Of a stretch of DNA of 64,000 nucleotides, positions 43,487 to 50,828 are shown piece after piece; within the stretch, counting starts at the first letter, position 1; every line of letters begins with the position of its first letter. Position numbers and translations under genes: made by a program. The stretch is from Streptomyces gobiensis. GTDB taxonomy: Bacteria > Actinomycetota > Actinomycetes > Streptomycetales > Streptomycetaceae. The stretch is from contig NZ_CP086120.1 in the NCBI RefSeq assembly GCF_021216675.1, positions 2,028,501 through 2,092,500 of the forward strand, in the 5' to 3' direction. Below the pieces are notes generated by a model. The model had not been told where the DNA came from and searched no databases. It saw nothing but the letters and a program-made list of their open reading frames with translations.

Positions 43487-44115
43487 CACCCCTATGGCTC
43501 TCCCGTTCCACCGCCGCCCTCGCGGCGGCAACGGCCCTCGCGGTCACGGCTCTTGCCGCTCCCGCCGCAGCGGCGCCCTCGCTGACGGTGAGCAAGTCGA
43601 CCGGTCTGGTGCCCGGTGACAAGGTCACCGTTTCCGCGAAAGGGCTCAGCCCCAACCAGCCGTTCGTTCCGCTCGGGCTCTGCAAGCCGAACCCGGCCGG
43701 ACCGACGGACTGCGCGACCGCACCGGAGTCCTCGGTCATCGGGAAGACGGACGCGTCCGGCGTCTGGCACAGCGCGTCGTCCAACGGCACCACCGCCCGG
43801 ATCACCGTCAAGGCGAAGGTGGGCGGCGTCGACTGCACCGCGAAGGCGGGGGCGTGTGTCATCGCCGTCTCCATCACGGCGACCAGGGAGCTGGCCCAGG
43901 TGCCGCTGACGGTCGGCGCGGGCGGCACCACGTCCCCCTCGCCCAGCACTCCCCCGGCCACCAGCGGCGCCACCACGTCCGGCGGCGTCGGCAGTCTCCC
44001 GGAGACCGGTTCCAGCGACGGGATACCCGTGGCGCTGCTCGGCGGCGGCACCCTGCTCGTGCTGGGCGCCTCGGTGATGCTCCTGGTGCGCCGCCGACGG
44101 GCCGGCACGGACTGA
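43483..44115 (+). CDS. Neocarzinostatin-fold surface protein with LPETG sorting signal
   Basis: 210 residues: signal peptide (STAALAAATALAVTALAAPAAAA), the same fold as the previous gene (SLTVSKSTGLVPGDKVTVSAKGLSPNQPFVPLGLCKP, ARITVKAKVGGVDCTAKAGACVIAVSITA), a Ser/Pro/Thr linker, then LPETG, a hydrophobic helix (IPVALLGGGTLLVLGASVMLLV) and RRRR, a sortase sorting signal for covalent wall attachment. GGAGG lies 7 bases before the ATG. Two tandem proteins with different anchoring suggest relay of a ligand from wall to membrane (inference). Confidence 0.85.
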   Translation: MTPLWLSRSTAALAAATALAVTALAAPAAAAPSLTVSKSTGLVPGDKVTVSAKGLSPNQPFVPLGLCKPNPAGPTDCATAPESSVIGKTDASGVWHSASSNGTTARITVKAKVGGVDCTAKAGACVIAVSITATRELAQVPLTVGAGGTTSPSPSTPPATSGATTSGGVGSLPETGSSDGIPVALLGGGTLLVLGASVMLLVRRRRAGTD

Positions 44116-44134
44116 AACCGGGCCGGTCGCCGGC

Positions 44135-44857
44135 TCAGCGAACCGGCGCCCGGCGCTCGTCCCGTTCCCGTTCGCGCGTGACACGGTCGTGCAGGCACGC
44201 CTGGTACGTGGCCGCGTGGACGGTACGGGCCAGCCGGGCGCCCCACACCGAGCGGGGGCCCATGAACATCTCCTCCACCTGGCCGTCGCCCGCGACGGGC
44301 GCGGCAACGCACACCGCATCGGTCGGCGTGCCGGACGCGTCCAAACCGGCGTCCAGCAGCGCCTGCACCTTGGCCTCCGTGGCCGTCGCGACCGCGTTGA
44401 CGTACGCCGCCGGGCTCAGGGGGACGGGGAGCGCGGCGATGATGTTGATGGTCCCGGCGGGCGGCGGTCCGGCCGTGGACGGGCCGGTGGTGGCGGCCCA
44501 CCCGTGCACGCCGACTCCGGCGGTGACGAGCGCTTCCGCGCCCTCCTCCGCCGCGCGGCGGACGTCCCGTACCGAGGCGGCGGTCATCAGCCCGACGCCC
44601 GGCCCGCGCAGGCCGGCTTCCGCGGCGATGGTGGACAGGTGGCGGTAGGTGTCCATCCTGCGGTAGCCACCGCGCACCTGGGCGTTCACCACCCAGTGCC
44701 GCTCGTCCCAGCCGCCGCCCAGGACGGCGGAGGACAGCATGCGCCAGCCTGGTCCGGGCGCCCATACCAGCATGGGCAGGACGGTCCCGTCTTCCCCGCG
44801 CTCCACGATCCGGGCGTCGGACAGCGCGGCGGTGCGGGTGGGAAGGGCTGCGGTCAC
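44135..44857 (-). CDS. CbiZ-family adenosylcobinamide amidohydrolase
   Basis: 240 residues with the family-defining GTINIIAALPVPLSPAAYVNAVATATEAKVQALLDAGLDASGTPTDAVCVAAPV and FMGPRSVWGARLARTVHAATYQACLHD. CbiZ removes the aminopropanol side chain from cobinamide, that is, it hydrolyses an amide on a corrinoid. No cobalamin gene is near; it is the last gene of an operon with an isochorismatase-type amidase and a CoA transferase. A related amidase activity on another tetrapyrrole or its fragments is conceivable (inference). GTG 44857. Confidence 0.88.
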   Translation of the reverse strand: MTAALPTRTAALSDARIVERGEDGTVLPMLVWAPGPGWRMLSSAVLGGGWDERHWVVNAQVRGGYRRMDTYRHLSTIAAEAGLRGPGVGLMTAASVRDVRRAAEEGAEALVTAGVGVHGWAATTGPSTAGPPPAGTINIIAALPVPLSPAAYVNAVATATEAKVQALLDAGLDASGTPTDAVCVAAPVAGDGQVEEMFMGPRSVWGARLARTVHAATYQACLHDRVTRERERDERRAPVR

Positions 44858-44887
44858 CGGGAGACCCTAACCCACCACCCAGCGGCT

Positions 44888-45571
44888 TCACCGGGGCGAT
44901 CGGGGCGGTCGTCCACCGAGCAGTCCACCGAGCGCGGCGCAGGCTTCGTCGAGGCCCACGGCATCGGCGTACTTGGAGTCGAGGTCGAAGAGGTTCGCCT
45001 CGTGCGGTGCGGGATCGCGGTCGGCGACGGCTTCGCGTACGACGAGGGGCTGGAAGCCGTACTGGAGGGCGTCCAGCGCGCTGGCGCGGACGCATCCGCT
45101 GGTGGAGAAGCCTCCGATGACCAATGTGTCCACGCCGTACGACGTCAGCCGTTCGTGCAGGCCGGTGCCGAAGAAAGCGCTCGGGTAGTGCTTGTACACC
45201 GTGTCGTCACCGGGGAGGGGCGGGCACGCCGCGGTGAAGCGGGCGTGTGGGCTGTCCTCGCGGAAGGCGTCGAGGCCGGGAACCTTGCGGTGGAAGTGCG
45301 GTACGTGGGAGGCGGGTTCGCGGGTGTAGCGCACGGCGGTGAACACCACCGGCAGACCCGTCTGGCGGGCGGTGCGGGCGAGGCGTTCCATGGCGGCGAG
45401 GGCGTCGGCCGCCGTCCGCAGGAAGAGTGCGGAGTCGGGGTCGGCGTAGGCCCGTACCGGGTCGACCAGCAGGACGGCCGGCCGCTCCCCCCAGCCGATA
45501 CGTCGGCCGAATCCGGCGGCCCGGTAGTCCTCGTCCAGACCACCTGACGGACCGCCGGACGCCGCGTTCAC
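44888..45571 (-). CDS. Isochorismatase-family amidohydrolase (N-carbamoylsarcosine amidase/maleamate amidase type)
   Basis: 227 residues with the complete cysteine-hydrolase triad: Asp37 (AVLLVDPVRAY), Lys127 (TVYKHYPSAFFGT) and Cys160 (GGFSTSGCVRASA). The arrangement DPVRAYxDP near the start and KHYPSAFFGT is shared with N-carbamoylsarcosine and maleamate amidohydrolases, which release ammonia and a carboxylic acid. One base separates it from the CoA-transferase gene upstream, so both are one operon. With ring-opening hydrolases in the cluster, a maleamate-like substrate is my preferred guess (inference). Confidence 0.87.
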   Translation of the reverse strand: MNAASGGPSGGLDEDYRAAGFGRRIGWGERPAVLLVDPVRAYADPDSALFLRTAADALAAMERLARTARQTGLPVVFTAVRYTREPASHVPHFHRKVPGLDAFREDSPHARFTAACPPLPGDDTVYKHYPSAFFGTGLHERLTSYGVDTLVIGGFSTSGCVRASALDALQYGFQPLVVREAVADRDPAPHEANLFDLDSKYADAVGLDEACAALGGLLGGRPPRSPR

Positions 45572-45572
45572 G

Positions 45573-46766
45573 TCAGATCACCCCCTCGGCGGTGAGTTTC
45601 TCCCGCCGCTCGTCGGTCAGGCCGAGCAGCTGCCCGTAGATCTCGTCGTTGTGCTCACCGAGGGCCGGGCCGGCCCAGCGGACGGCTCCGGATGTGGCGG
45701 ACAGGCGCGGTACGACGTTCTGCATGGGGATCTCGCCGAAGTCGGGGTGCGGTACGCGCACGATGGCCCGGCGCGCGGCGAAGTGCGGGTCGGCGAGCAT
45801 GTCGGCGGCGGTGTAGGTCTTGCCGGCGGGGACTCCTGCCCGGTGCAGGGCCGCGAGCAGGTCCTCGGACTGCTGCTGTGCGGTCCAGGCGGTGATGAGG
45901 GCGTCCAGTTCGCGCTGGTGCGCGCCGCGCGCCGTGTGGCTGGCGTAGTGGGGGTTGTCGGTGAGGTCTTCCCGGCCCATCACCTCGGTGAGGCGCCGGA
46001 AGACGGTGTCCTGATTGGCGGCGATGAGGACGGTGGCGCCGTCGGCGGTCGGATAGGCGTTGCTGGGTGCCACATTGGGGAGGACGGCTCCGGTGCGTTC
46101 GCGCTGGTAACCGCCGATCTCCCACTCGGGCAGCAGGGACTCCATGTAGGCGAGGACGGCTTCGTACAGTGCGGAGTCGACGACCTGGCCCGTGCCGGTG
46201 CGTTCCCGGGCATGCAGCGCCATGACGGCTCCGTACGCGGCCATGGTGCCGGCGAGGGCGTCGCCGAGGGAGATGCCGGTACGGGACGGGGGCCGGTCAG
46301 GTTCGCCGGTGATGTGCCGGATGCCGCCCATGGCTTCGCCGATGGAGCCGAAGCCGGCACGGGACGCGTATGGTCCGCTCTGCCCGTAGCCGGTGACGCG
46401 GACGAGGACGAGGCGGGGGTTGAGGGCGGCGAGCTCGTCGTGGCCGAGGCCCCAGCGTTCCAGGGTGCCGGGGCGGAAGTTCTCGACCAGGACGTCGGCG
46501 CGGGCCGCGAGTTCACGGGCGAGGGCCTGGCCGTCGGGGTGGCGCAGGTTGCAGGTGACGGACTTCTTGTTGCGGGCGACGACGGGCCACCACAGCGATT
46601 TTCCGTAGGGGCGTTCACGCCCCCACTGGCGCATGGGGTCGCCGCGGCTGGGGTCTTCGAGCTTGATGACCTCGGCACCGTGGTCGCCGAGGAGTTGGCC
46701 GCAGTAGGGGCCGGCGAGCAGGGTGCCGGTCTCCAGGACACGGATGTCGGACAGAGGTCCAGTCAT
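45573..46766 (-). CDS. Class III (CaiB/BaiF) CoA transferase, copy 2
   Basis: 397 residues, family marks as follows: GPLSDIRVLETGTLLAGPYCGQLLGDHGAEVIKLEDPSRGDPMRQWG, LVENFRPGTLERWGLGHDELAALNPRLVLVRVTGYGQSGPYASRAGFGSIGEAMGG and GISLGDALAGTMAA with the catalytic Asp. About as long as copy 1 but clearly diverged from it, so probably a different acid is activated. First gene of the leftward operon with the amidase and CbiZ-like genes. ATG 46766 lies 18 bp from IclR-type site 4, shared with the divergent lyase gene. Confidence 0.92.
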   Translation of the reverse strand: MTGPLSDIRVLETGTLLAGPYCGQLLGDHGAEVIKLEDPSRGDPMRQWGRERPYGKSLWWPVVARNKKSVTCNLRHPDGQALARELAARADVLVENFRPGTLERWGLGHDELAALNPRLVLVRVTGYGQSGPYASRAGFGSIGEAMGGIRHITGEPDRPPSRTGISLGDALAGTMAAYGAVMALHARERTGTGQVVDSALYEAVLAYMESLLPEWEIGGYQRERTGAVLPNVAPSNAYPTADGATVLIAANQDTVFRRLTEVMGREDLTDNPHYASHTARGAHQRELDALITAWTAQQQSEDLLAALHRAGVPAGKTYTAADMLADPHFAARRAIVRVPHPDFGEIPMQNVVPRLSATSGAVRWAGPALGEHNDEIYGQLLGLTDERREKLTAEGVI

Positions 46767-46786
46767 GTCCGTGAGTGTAGTTTTGG

Positions 46787-46811
46787 GAAACGCTGTTTCG
46801 CTAGAGGAATC
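46787..46811. promoter_or_regulatory. IclR-type operator, site 4
   Basis: GAAAC-N3-GTTTC-N7-GAATC in the 56-bp gap between the divergent CoA-transferase and lyase genes. The sequence GTT-C-GCTAGAG-GAA is shared almost letter for letter with site 8. Confidence 0.8.
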
Positions 46812-46822
46812 GACGGGGCAGA

Positions 46823-47770
46823 ATGCGGCGCATGGAGAACTCATCCGTGGACGTGCCCGCTTACTCCGTCGGCGTGGTGGAGGTCGCACCCCGCGACGGC
46901 CTGCAGAACGAAGGCACCGTCCTCACCCCCGAGATGCGCGCGGAGCTTGTACGGCGCGCCGTGGCGGCGGGCGCGCGGCGGATCGAGGCGGTGGCCTTCG
47001 TCCGCCCGGACCGCGTGCCGCAGATGGCGGGCGCCGAGGAGGTCATGGCGCTCCTGCCTCGTCCGGACGGGGTGCGCTACGGCGGTCTCGTGCTCAACAG
47101 GCGGGGGGTCGCGCGGGCGGTGGACGCCGGGATGCACGAGGTCAACTGCGTGGTGGTGGCCACGGACGCCTTCTGCCGCCGCAACCAGGGAGTGAGTACC
47201 GAAGAGGCACTCGCCGCCTGGGCGGACATCGCGAAGGCGGCGCATGCGGCCGTCGTCTCACCGACGCTGACGATCGCGGCCGCGTTCGGCTGCCCCTTCG
47301 AGGGCGAGGTGCCCGAGGAGCGCGTCGTGGAGATCGCGCACCGCGGTGCCGCGACCGGGGCCGCCGAGATCGTCCTCGCGGACACGATCGGCGTCGCCGC
47401 ACCGGACGCGGTGACCCGGTTGCTGCACGCGGTGCGGGAGGCCGCGCCCGGTGTTCCGCTGCGCTGCCACTTCCACAACACGCGGAACACGGGGTACGCG
47501 AACGCCGTGGCGGCCGCGCAGGCGGGCGCCGCGTGGCTGGACGCGTCCCTGGGCGGGTTCGGCGGCTGTCCCTTCGCTCCAGCGGCGACCGGCAACATCG
47601 CAACGGAGGACCTGGTCTATCTGCTGGAGCGGATGGGGACGCGAACGGGGATCGGCCTGGACGCCGCCTGCGCCACGGGCACATGGCTCGGCACGCTGCT
47701 GGGGCGGGAGGCGCCCGCGCTGCTCGGACGGGCCGGCGGGTTCCCGTCCACGGCCGACGGCCGGGCATGA
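46823..47770 (+). CDS. HMG-CoA lyase-family enzyme
   Basis: TIM-barrel C-C lyase of 315 residues. VVEVAPRDGLQNEG gives the catalytic Arg-Asp, RCHFHNTRNTGYANA the metal-binding HxH and Asn, and GGFGGCPFAPAATGNIATEDLVYLLERMG the Cys loop of active HMG-CoA lyases. It therefore probably cleaves a 3-hydroxy-3-methylglutaryl-CoA-like thioester. ATG 46823 has GGGG a few bases upstream; ATG 46832 is possible. Divergent from the CoA transferase that may supply its substrate and co-regulated through site 4. Followed after 12 bp by a membrane protein gene. Confidence 0.92.
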   Translation: MRRMENSSVDVPAYSVGVVEVAPRDGLQNEGTVLTPEMRAELVRRAVAAGARRIEAVAFVRPDRVPQMAGAEEVMALLPRPDGVRYGGLVLNRRGVARAVDAGMHEVNCVVVATDAFCRRNQGVSTEEALAAWADIAKAAHAAVVSPTLTIAAAFGCPFEGEVPEERVVEIAHRGAATGAAEIVLADTIGVAAPDAVTRLLHAVREAAPGVPLRCHFHNTRNTGYANAVAAAQAGAAWLDASLGGFGGCPFAPAATGNIATEDLVYLLERMGTRTGIGLDAACATGTWLGTLLGREAPALLGRAGGFPSTADGRA

Positions 47771-47782
47771 GGGAGGGACCCC

Positions 47783-48478
47783 ATGGGCGCGCACCCGCAC
47801 GGCTGGTGGATCCTGCTCCACCTCGTCCTGTTCGTCTTCTGGCTCGGCGGCGACCTGGGGGTCTACGTCTCCAGCCGCTACGTCCTGCGCGCGGAGCTGC
47901 CGTTCACGGCCCGCGCCACCGCACTGCGCATCATGGGGATCCTCGACCTCGGCCCGAAGATATGCCTGGTGCTGTTCCTGCCCAGCGGCGTCACGCTCAT
48001 GGCGCTGGAGCCGCACGGGGCCGAAGCCGTCCTGAACGGCTGGACGGTGGCGGCGGCCTGGGCGGGAGCCGCCTGCTGGCTGTGGGTGACGGTCGCGGAC
48101 CATCACCATCCGGGCCGACGCCCCTGGGTGCGGCGCGCCGACTGGACCGCCCGTATCGCCGTGACGACGGCGCTGCTCGGCGTGGCGGCGTACACGCTGG
48201 CCGCTCCCGAGCCCTTCGGGGTGACCACCGAGCCGCGCTGGCTCGGGGCGAAGGTCGCGCTGTACGCCGCCGCCATCGCGTGCGGGCTCGGCATCCGGCT
48301 CACCCTGCGGCCGTTCGGCCCGGCCTTCGCGGCCCTCGGCGCGGAGGGCTCGACGCCGGCGACGGAACGGGCGCTGCGGCGGGCGGTGGACGGCTGCGTC
48401 CCGTACGTGGTGACCATCTGGTGCTGCGTACTGGCCGCGGCGGTGCTGGGCGTGCTCAAGCCGGGGGCGAACCTTTGA
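47783..48478 (+). CDS. Integral membrane protein of about six helices (DUF2269/CopD-like), function unknown
   Basis: 231 residues: WWILLHLVLFVFWLGGDLGVYVSSRYVL, LRIMGILDLGPKICLVLFLPSGVTLMAL, VAAAWAGAACWLWVTVADHHH, IAVTTALLGVAAYTLA, WLGAKVALYAAAIACGLGIRL and VPYVVTIWCCVLAAAVLGVLKPG form six hydrophobic segments. Histidines in the first helix (LLHLV) and between helices (DHHHPGRR) recall heme- or metal-binding membrane proteins such as CopD or DUF2269. GAGGGA precedes the ATG. Probably co-transcribed with the lyase gene. No firm family. Confidence 0.8.
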   Translation: MGAHPHGWWILLHLVLFVFWLGGDLGVYVSSRYVLRAELPFTARATALRIMGILDLGPKICLVLFLPSGVTLMALEPHGAEAVLNGWTVAAAWAGAACWLWVTVADHHHPGRRPWVRRADWTARIAVTTALLGVAAYTLAAPEPFGVTTEPRWLGAKVALYAAAIACGLGIRLTLRPFGPAFAALGAEGSTPATERALRRAVDGCVPYVVTIWCCVLAAAVLGVLKPGANL

Positions 48479-48503
48479 GGGGCGGTCCGGGACGGTCCGC
48501 TGG

Positions 48504-49289
48504 TCAGTCGGCGGCGGGCCGGTAGCCGAACTCGGCCGACAGCCGCTCGGCCGCTTCGAGCAGCAGGGGTGCACATTCGCCCATGCGGGACTTGAAGCGG
48601 GTCTGCGGACCGGCGACGCTCAGGACGGCGATGACATGGCCGTCGTGCCCGAGGACGGGAGCGGCGATGGAGGCGGACCCGGCCTCGCGCTCCCCGACGG
48701 ACGTCGCGTAGCCACGGCGGCGGATGGTGGTGAGCTCCTTGCGGAGCTTCGCAGGGTCGGTGACGGTCCGGTCGGTCAGCGGCTCCAGCGGGTGCCGGTC
48801 GAGGTACGCGTCGATCTCGGCCTCTGGCAGGAAGGCGAGCATGGCCTTGGACGAACTCCCCGCGTGCAGGGGGAAGGGGATGCCGAGGGCTACTTCTATC
48901 CTCAACTCCTGGACGGGCACCACCTGGTCGACGTACAGGCGTGTGTCACCGCGCCGGATGGACAGGGTGGCCGTCTCCCCGCACTGGTCCGCCAGGCGCC
49001 GCAGTTCGGGCGCGGCGAGGATGCGCAGATCGGTGCGGGCCAGGTAGGCACGGCCGAGCGAGATGGCCGCGGGGCCGAGGGCGTACCGGCGGGTGACGGA
49101 GTCGGTGATGATCAGGTCACGGTTGCGCAGTGCGGTGAGGATGCGGTGCACCGCGGCCTTGGTGATCCCCAGCTCCTGGGCGATCTCGGTGACGCCCAGA
49201 TCGGGGCGTCCGGCGCGGCCGAAGAGGAGGAGTACGTCCATGGCGCGCTCGACCGCTGCGATCGACCTGCTGCTGTTCTCGTCGGTCAC
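48504..49289 (-). CDS. IclR-family transcriptional regulator, candidate master regulator of the cluster
   Basis: 261 residues. The N-terminal winged helix SIAAVERAMDVLLLFGRAGRPDLGVTEIAQELGITKAAVHRILTALRNRDLI and the C-terminal ligand domain with LRRLADQCGETATLSIRRGDTRLYVDQV, PLHAGSSSKAMLAFLPEAEIDAYL and RRRGYATSVGEREAGSASIAAPVLG are standard IclR. It is the only IclR gene in the window; one operator-like site lies upstream of it (49366-49382) and seven more before other operons. IclR proteins can repress or activate; the ligand would be a pathway compound. GTG 49289. Confidence 0.92.
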   Translation of the reverse strand: MTDENSSRSIAAVERAMDVLLLFGRAGRPDLGVTEIAQELGITKAAVHRILTALRNRDLIITDSVTRRYALGPAAISLGRAYLARTDLRILAAPELRRLADQCGETATLSIRRGDTRLYVDQVVPVQELRIEVALGIPFPLHAGSSSKAMLAFLPEAEIDAYLDRHPLEPLTDRTVTDPAKLRKELTTIRRRGYATSVGEREAGSASIAAPVLGHDGHVIAVLSVAGPQTRFKSRMGECAPLLLEAAERLSAEFGYRPAAD

Positions 49290-49365
49290 GGTGTCCCCCG
49301 GTGTGGTGCGGACGTGCTGAGCCGGCCGGGGCGACTCCGCCGACCACGGCCCAGCATAGGGCGCG

Positions 49366-49382
49366 ATTTCCCCATGGGAAAC
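49366..49382. promoter_or_regulatory. IclR-type operator, site 5 (before the iclR gene)
   Basis: ATTTC-N7-GAAAC, which also contains the palindrome TTTCCC-CAT-GGGAAA, 77 bp upstream of the iclR start. Suggests autoregulation. Confidence 0.65.
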
Positions 49383-49443
49383 GCTCCCCCGCCCACGTAT
49401 CGCATTCCCATTGACCCCACTCTCGCGTCTCGTTACGCTGTAC

Positions 49444-49468
49444 GTGACACTGTTTCGAGTGAGGAAAC
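49444..49468. promoter_or_regulatory. IclR-type operator, site 6
   Basis: GTTTC-N7-GAAAC (49452-49468), perfect core, with a weak third half-site GTGAC three bases before. It stands immediately before the flavin reductase fusion gene, within the presumed leader. Confidence 0.75.
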
Positions 49469-49483
49469 GACGTGGAGGCGGAA

Positions 49484-50767
49484 GTGGCCGTGGACACCGG
49501 TACCGCCGTGGACGAGACCACCTTCCGCCGGGTGCTGGCCCGCTGGCCCAGCGGAGTCGGCATTATCACCACCGCGGGACCCGACGGCCGGCGCCACGGG
49601 ATGACGGCGAGCTCCTTCAGCAGCGTCAGCCTCGATCCTCCGCTCGTCCTGGTCTGCCTCGACCGCCGCATCCGCTCCCACGAACTGGTCACGCGATACG
49701 GCGTGTTCGCCGTCAATGTGCTGGGGCGCGACCACATCGGGCTCGGCCGCCGGTTCGCCGGGCTCACACCGGGCGTCACCGACCGGTTCGCCGAAGGCGA
49801 CTGGCTGCCGGGCGCCACCGGCAGTCCGGTGCTCACCGACGCCGCGGCCTGGGTGGACTGCCGGGTACGCCATGTCTACCCGGGCGGGGACCACACCATT
49901 TTCGTGGGTGAGGTCATCGCGGCCGGGGTGCCCCGCATCACCTCCCCGCTGCTGTTCCACTCCCGTTCCTGGGGCCAGCTCGCCGATCCCCTGCCGGAGA
50001 GCGTCACCGTCGCCGACACAGAGCTGGCCCGCACGCCGGCGGCGGAGGCGGGGAACCGGCGGCGCGCGGCGCGGCTGACGGCCGCCGTCCGCGCCGCCGG
50101 TGTGCGGGTACGGCTGCCCCGCGACGAGCTGCGCCGCTCCCCCGCCCTGCCGGAGCGCGTCTCGGTCCTGGTGAGGGACGCCGCCGAGGCGGCGGAGGCG
50201 GCCGCTGCCGGCTGCCGGGCGGTGGAGGTGACCGTCGCGGCGGACGGCATCGCCGCCGCGGCCGTCTCCGTTGTCGTCGCCGTGGCCGGCTCGGGCACCA
50301 CGGTCGTGGGTCGCATCGACGACGCCCTCGATCCCGCGCGCGGCCGGGCCGTGCTGCACACCGTCGACGCGCTGCGGGAGGCGGGCTGCGGTGAGATCGC
50401 GCTGGACGAAGCCGGGCCCCGGGGCGGTGAGGACCGCGACGACGGCTCACCGCGCCATCTGCGCAGGCTGCTCCAGGACGCCGTACCGCAGGCGGGAGAC
50501 GCCCGGCTGCGGCTCGCCCTGCGCGACCACCACGGTCTCGGGCTGGTCAACGCGCTCACCGCGATGAAGAACGGCGTCAGGGACTTCGACACCGGCCTCG
50601 CCGGCTGCGGCGGACTGCTGCCCACCGAACGCCTGGTGCTGCTGTGCTCGCGGCTCGGCGTCGAGACGCCGGTGGAGAGGGAGGCCCTGCGCCCCTGCCT
50701 GAACGAGCTGCACACCCTGCGGTGCGGGCAACGGCGAGGCGGCCCCGTCCGGCCCGCCGTCTCCTGA
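49484..50767 (+). CDS. Flavin reductase fused to a degenerate HMG-CoA-lyase-like domain
   Basis: About 427 residues. The first ~160 are a flavin reductase (FMN-binding split barrel): TFRRVLARWPSGVGIITTAGPDGRRHGMTASSFSSVSLDPPLVLVCLDRRIRSH and VLGRDHIGLGRRFAG. The rest resembles the C-terminal half of an HMG-CoA lyase barrel: VSVLVRDAAEAAEAAAAGCRAVEVTV, LRLALRDHHGLGLVNALTAMKNGVRDFDTGLAGCGGLLPTERLVLLCSRLGVETP. It lacks RDGLQ and the GGCP Cys loop, so it is not an active lyase. GTG 49484 has GGAGG five bases upstream; GTG 49472 is possible. It probably supplies reduced flavin to the next gene product. Confidence 0.82.
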   Translation: MAVDTGTAVDETTFRRVLARWPSGVGIITTAGPDGRRHGMTASSFSSVSLDPPLVLVCLDRRIRSHELVTRYGVFAVNVLGRDHIGLGRRFAGLTPGVTDRFAEGDWLPGATGSPVLTDAAAWVDCRVRHVYPGGDHTIFVGEVIAAGVPRITSPLLFHSRSWGQLADPLPESVTVADTELARTPAAEAGNRRRAARLTAAVRAAGVRVRLPRDELRRSPALPERVSVLVRDAAEAAEAAAAGCRAVEVTVAADGIAAAAVSVVVAVAGSGTTVVGRIDDALDPARGRAVLHTVDALREAGCGEIALDEAGPRGGEDRDDGSPRHLRRLLQDAVPQAGDARLRLALRDHHGLGLVNALTAMKNGVRDFDTGLAGCGGLLPTERLVLLCSRLGVETPVEREALRPCLNELHTLRCGQRRGGPVRPAVS

Positions 50768-50828
50768 CCGTACGCGGTACGCCGTACGCCCCGCCCGAGG
50801 CACCCGAAGCCAGTGAGGAGCCGCACCC

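Noticed and set aside
42824-44115. Enediyne antibiotic biosynthesis locus because of the neocarzinostatin-fold proteins
   Set aside because: No enediyne polyketide synthase or tailoring genes are in the window; both proteins carry cell-surface anchors, unlike the freely secreted apoproteins.
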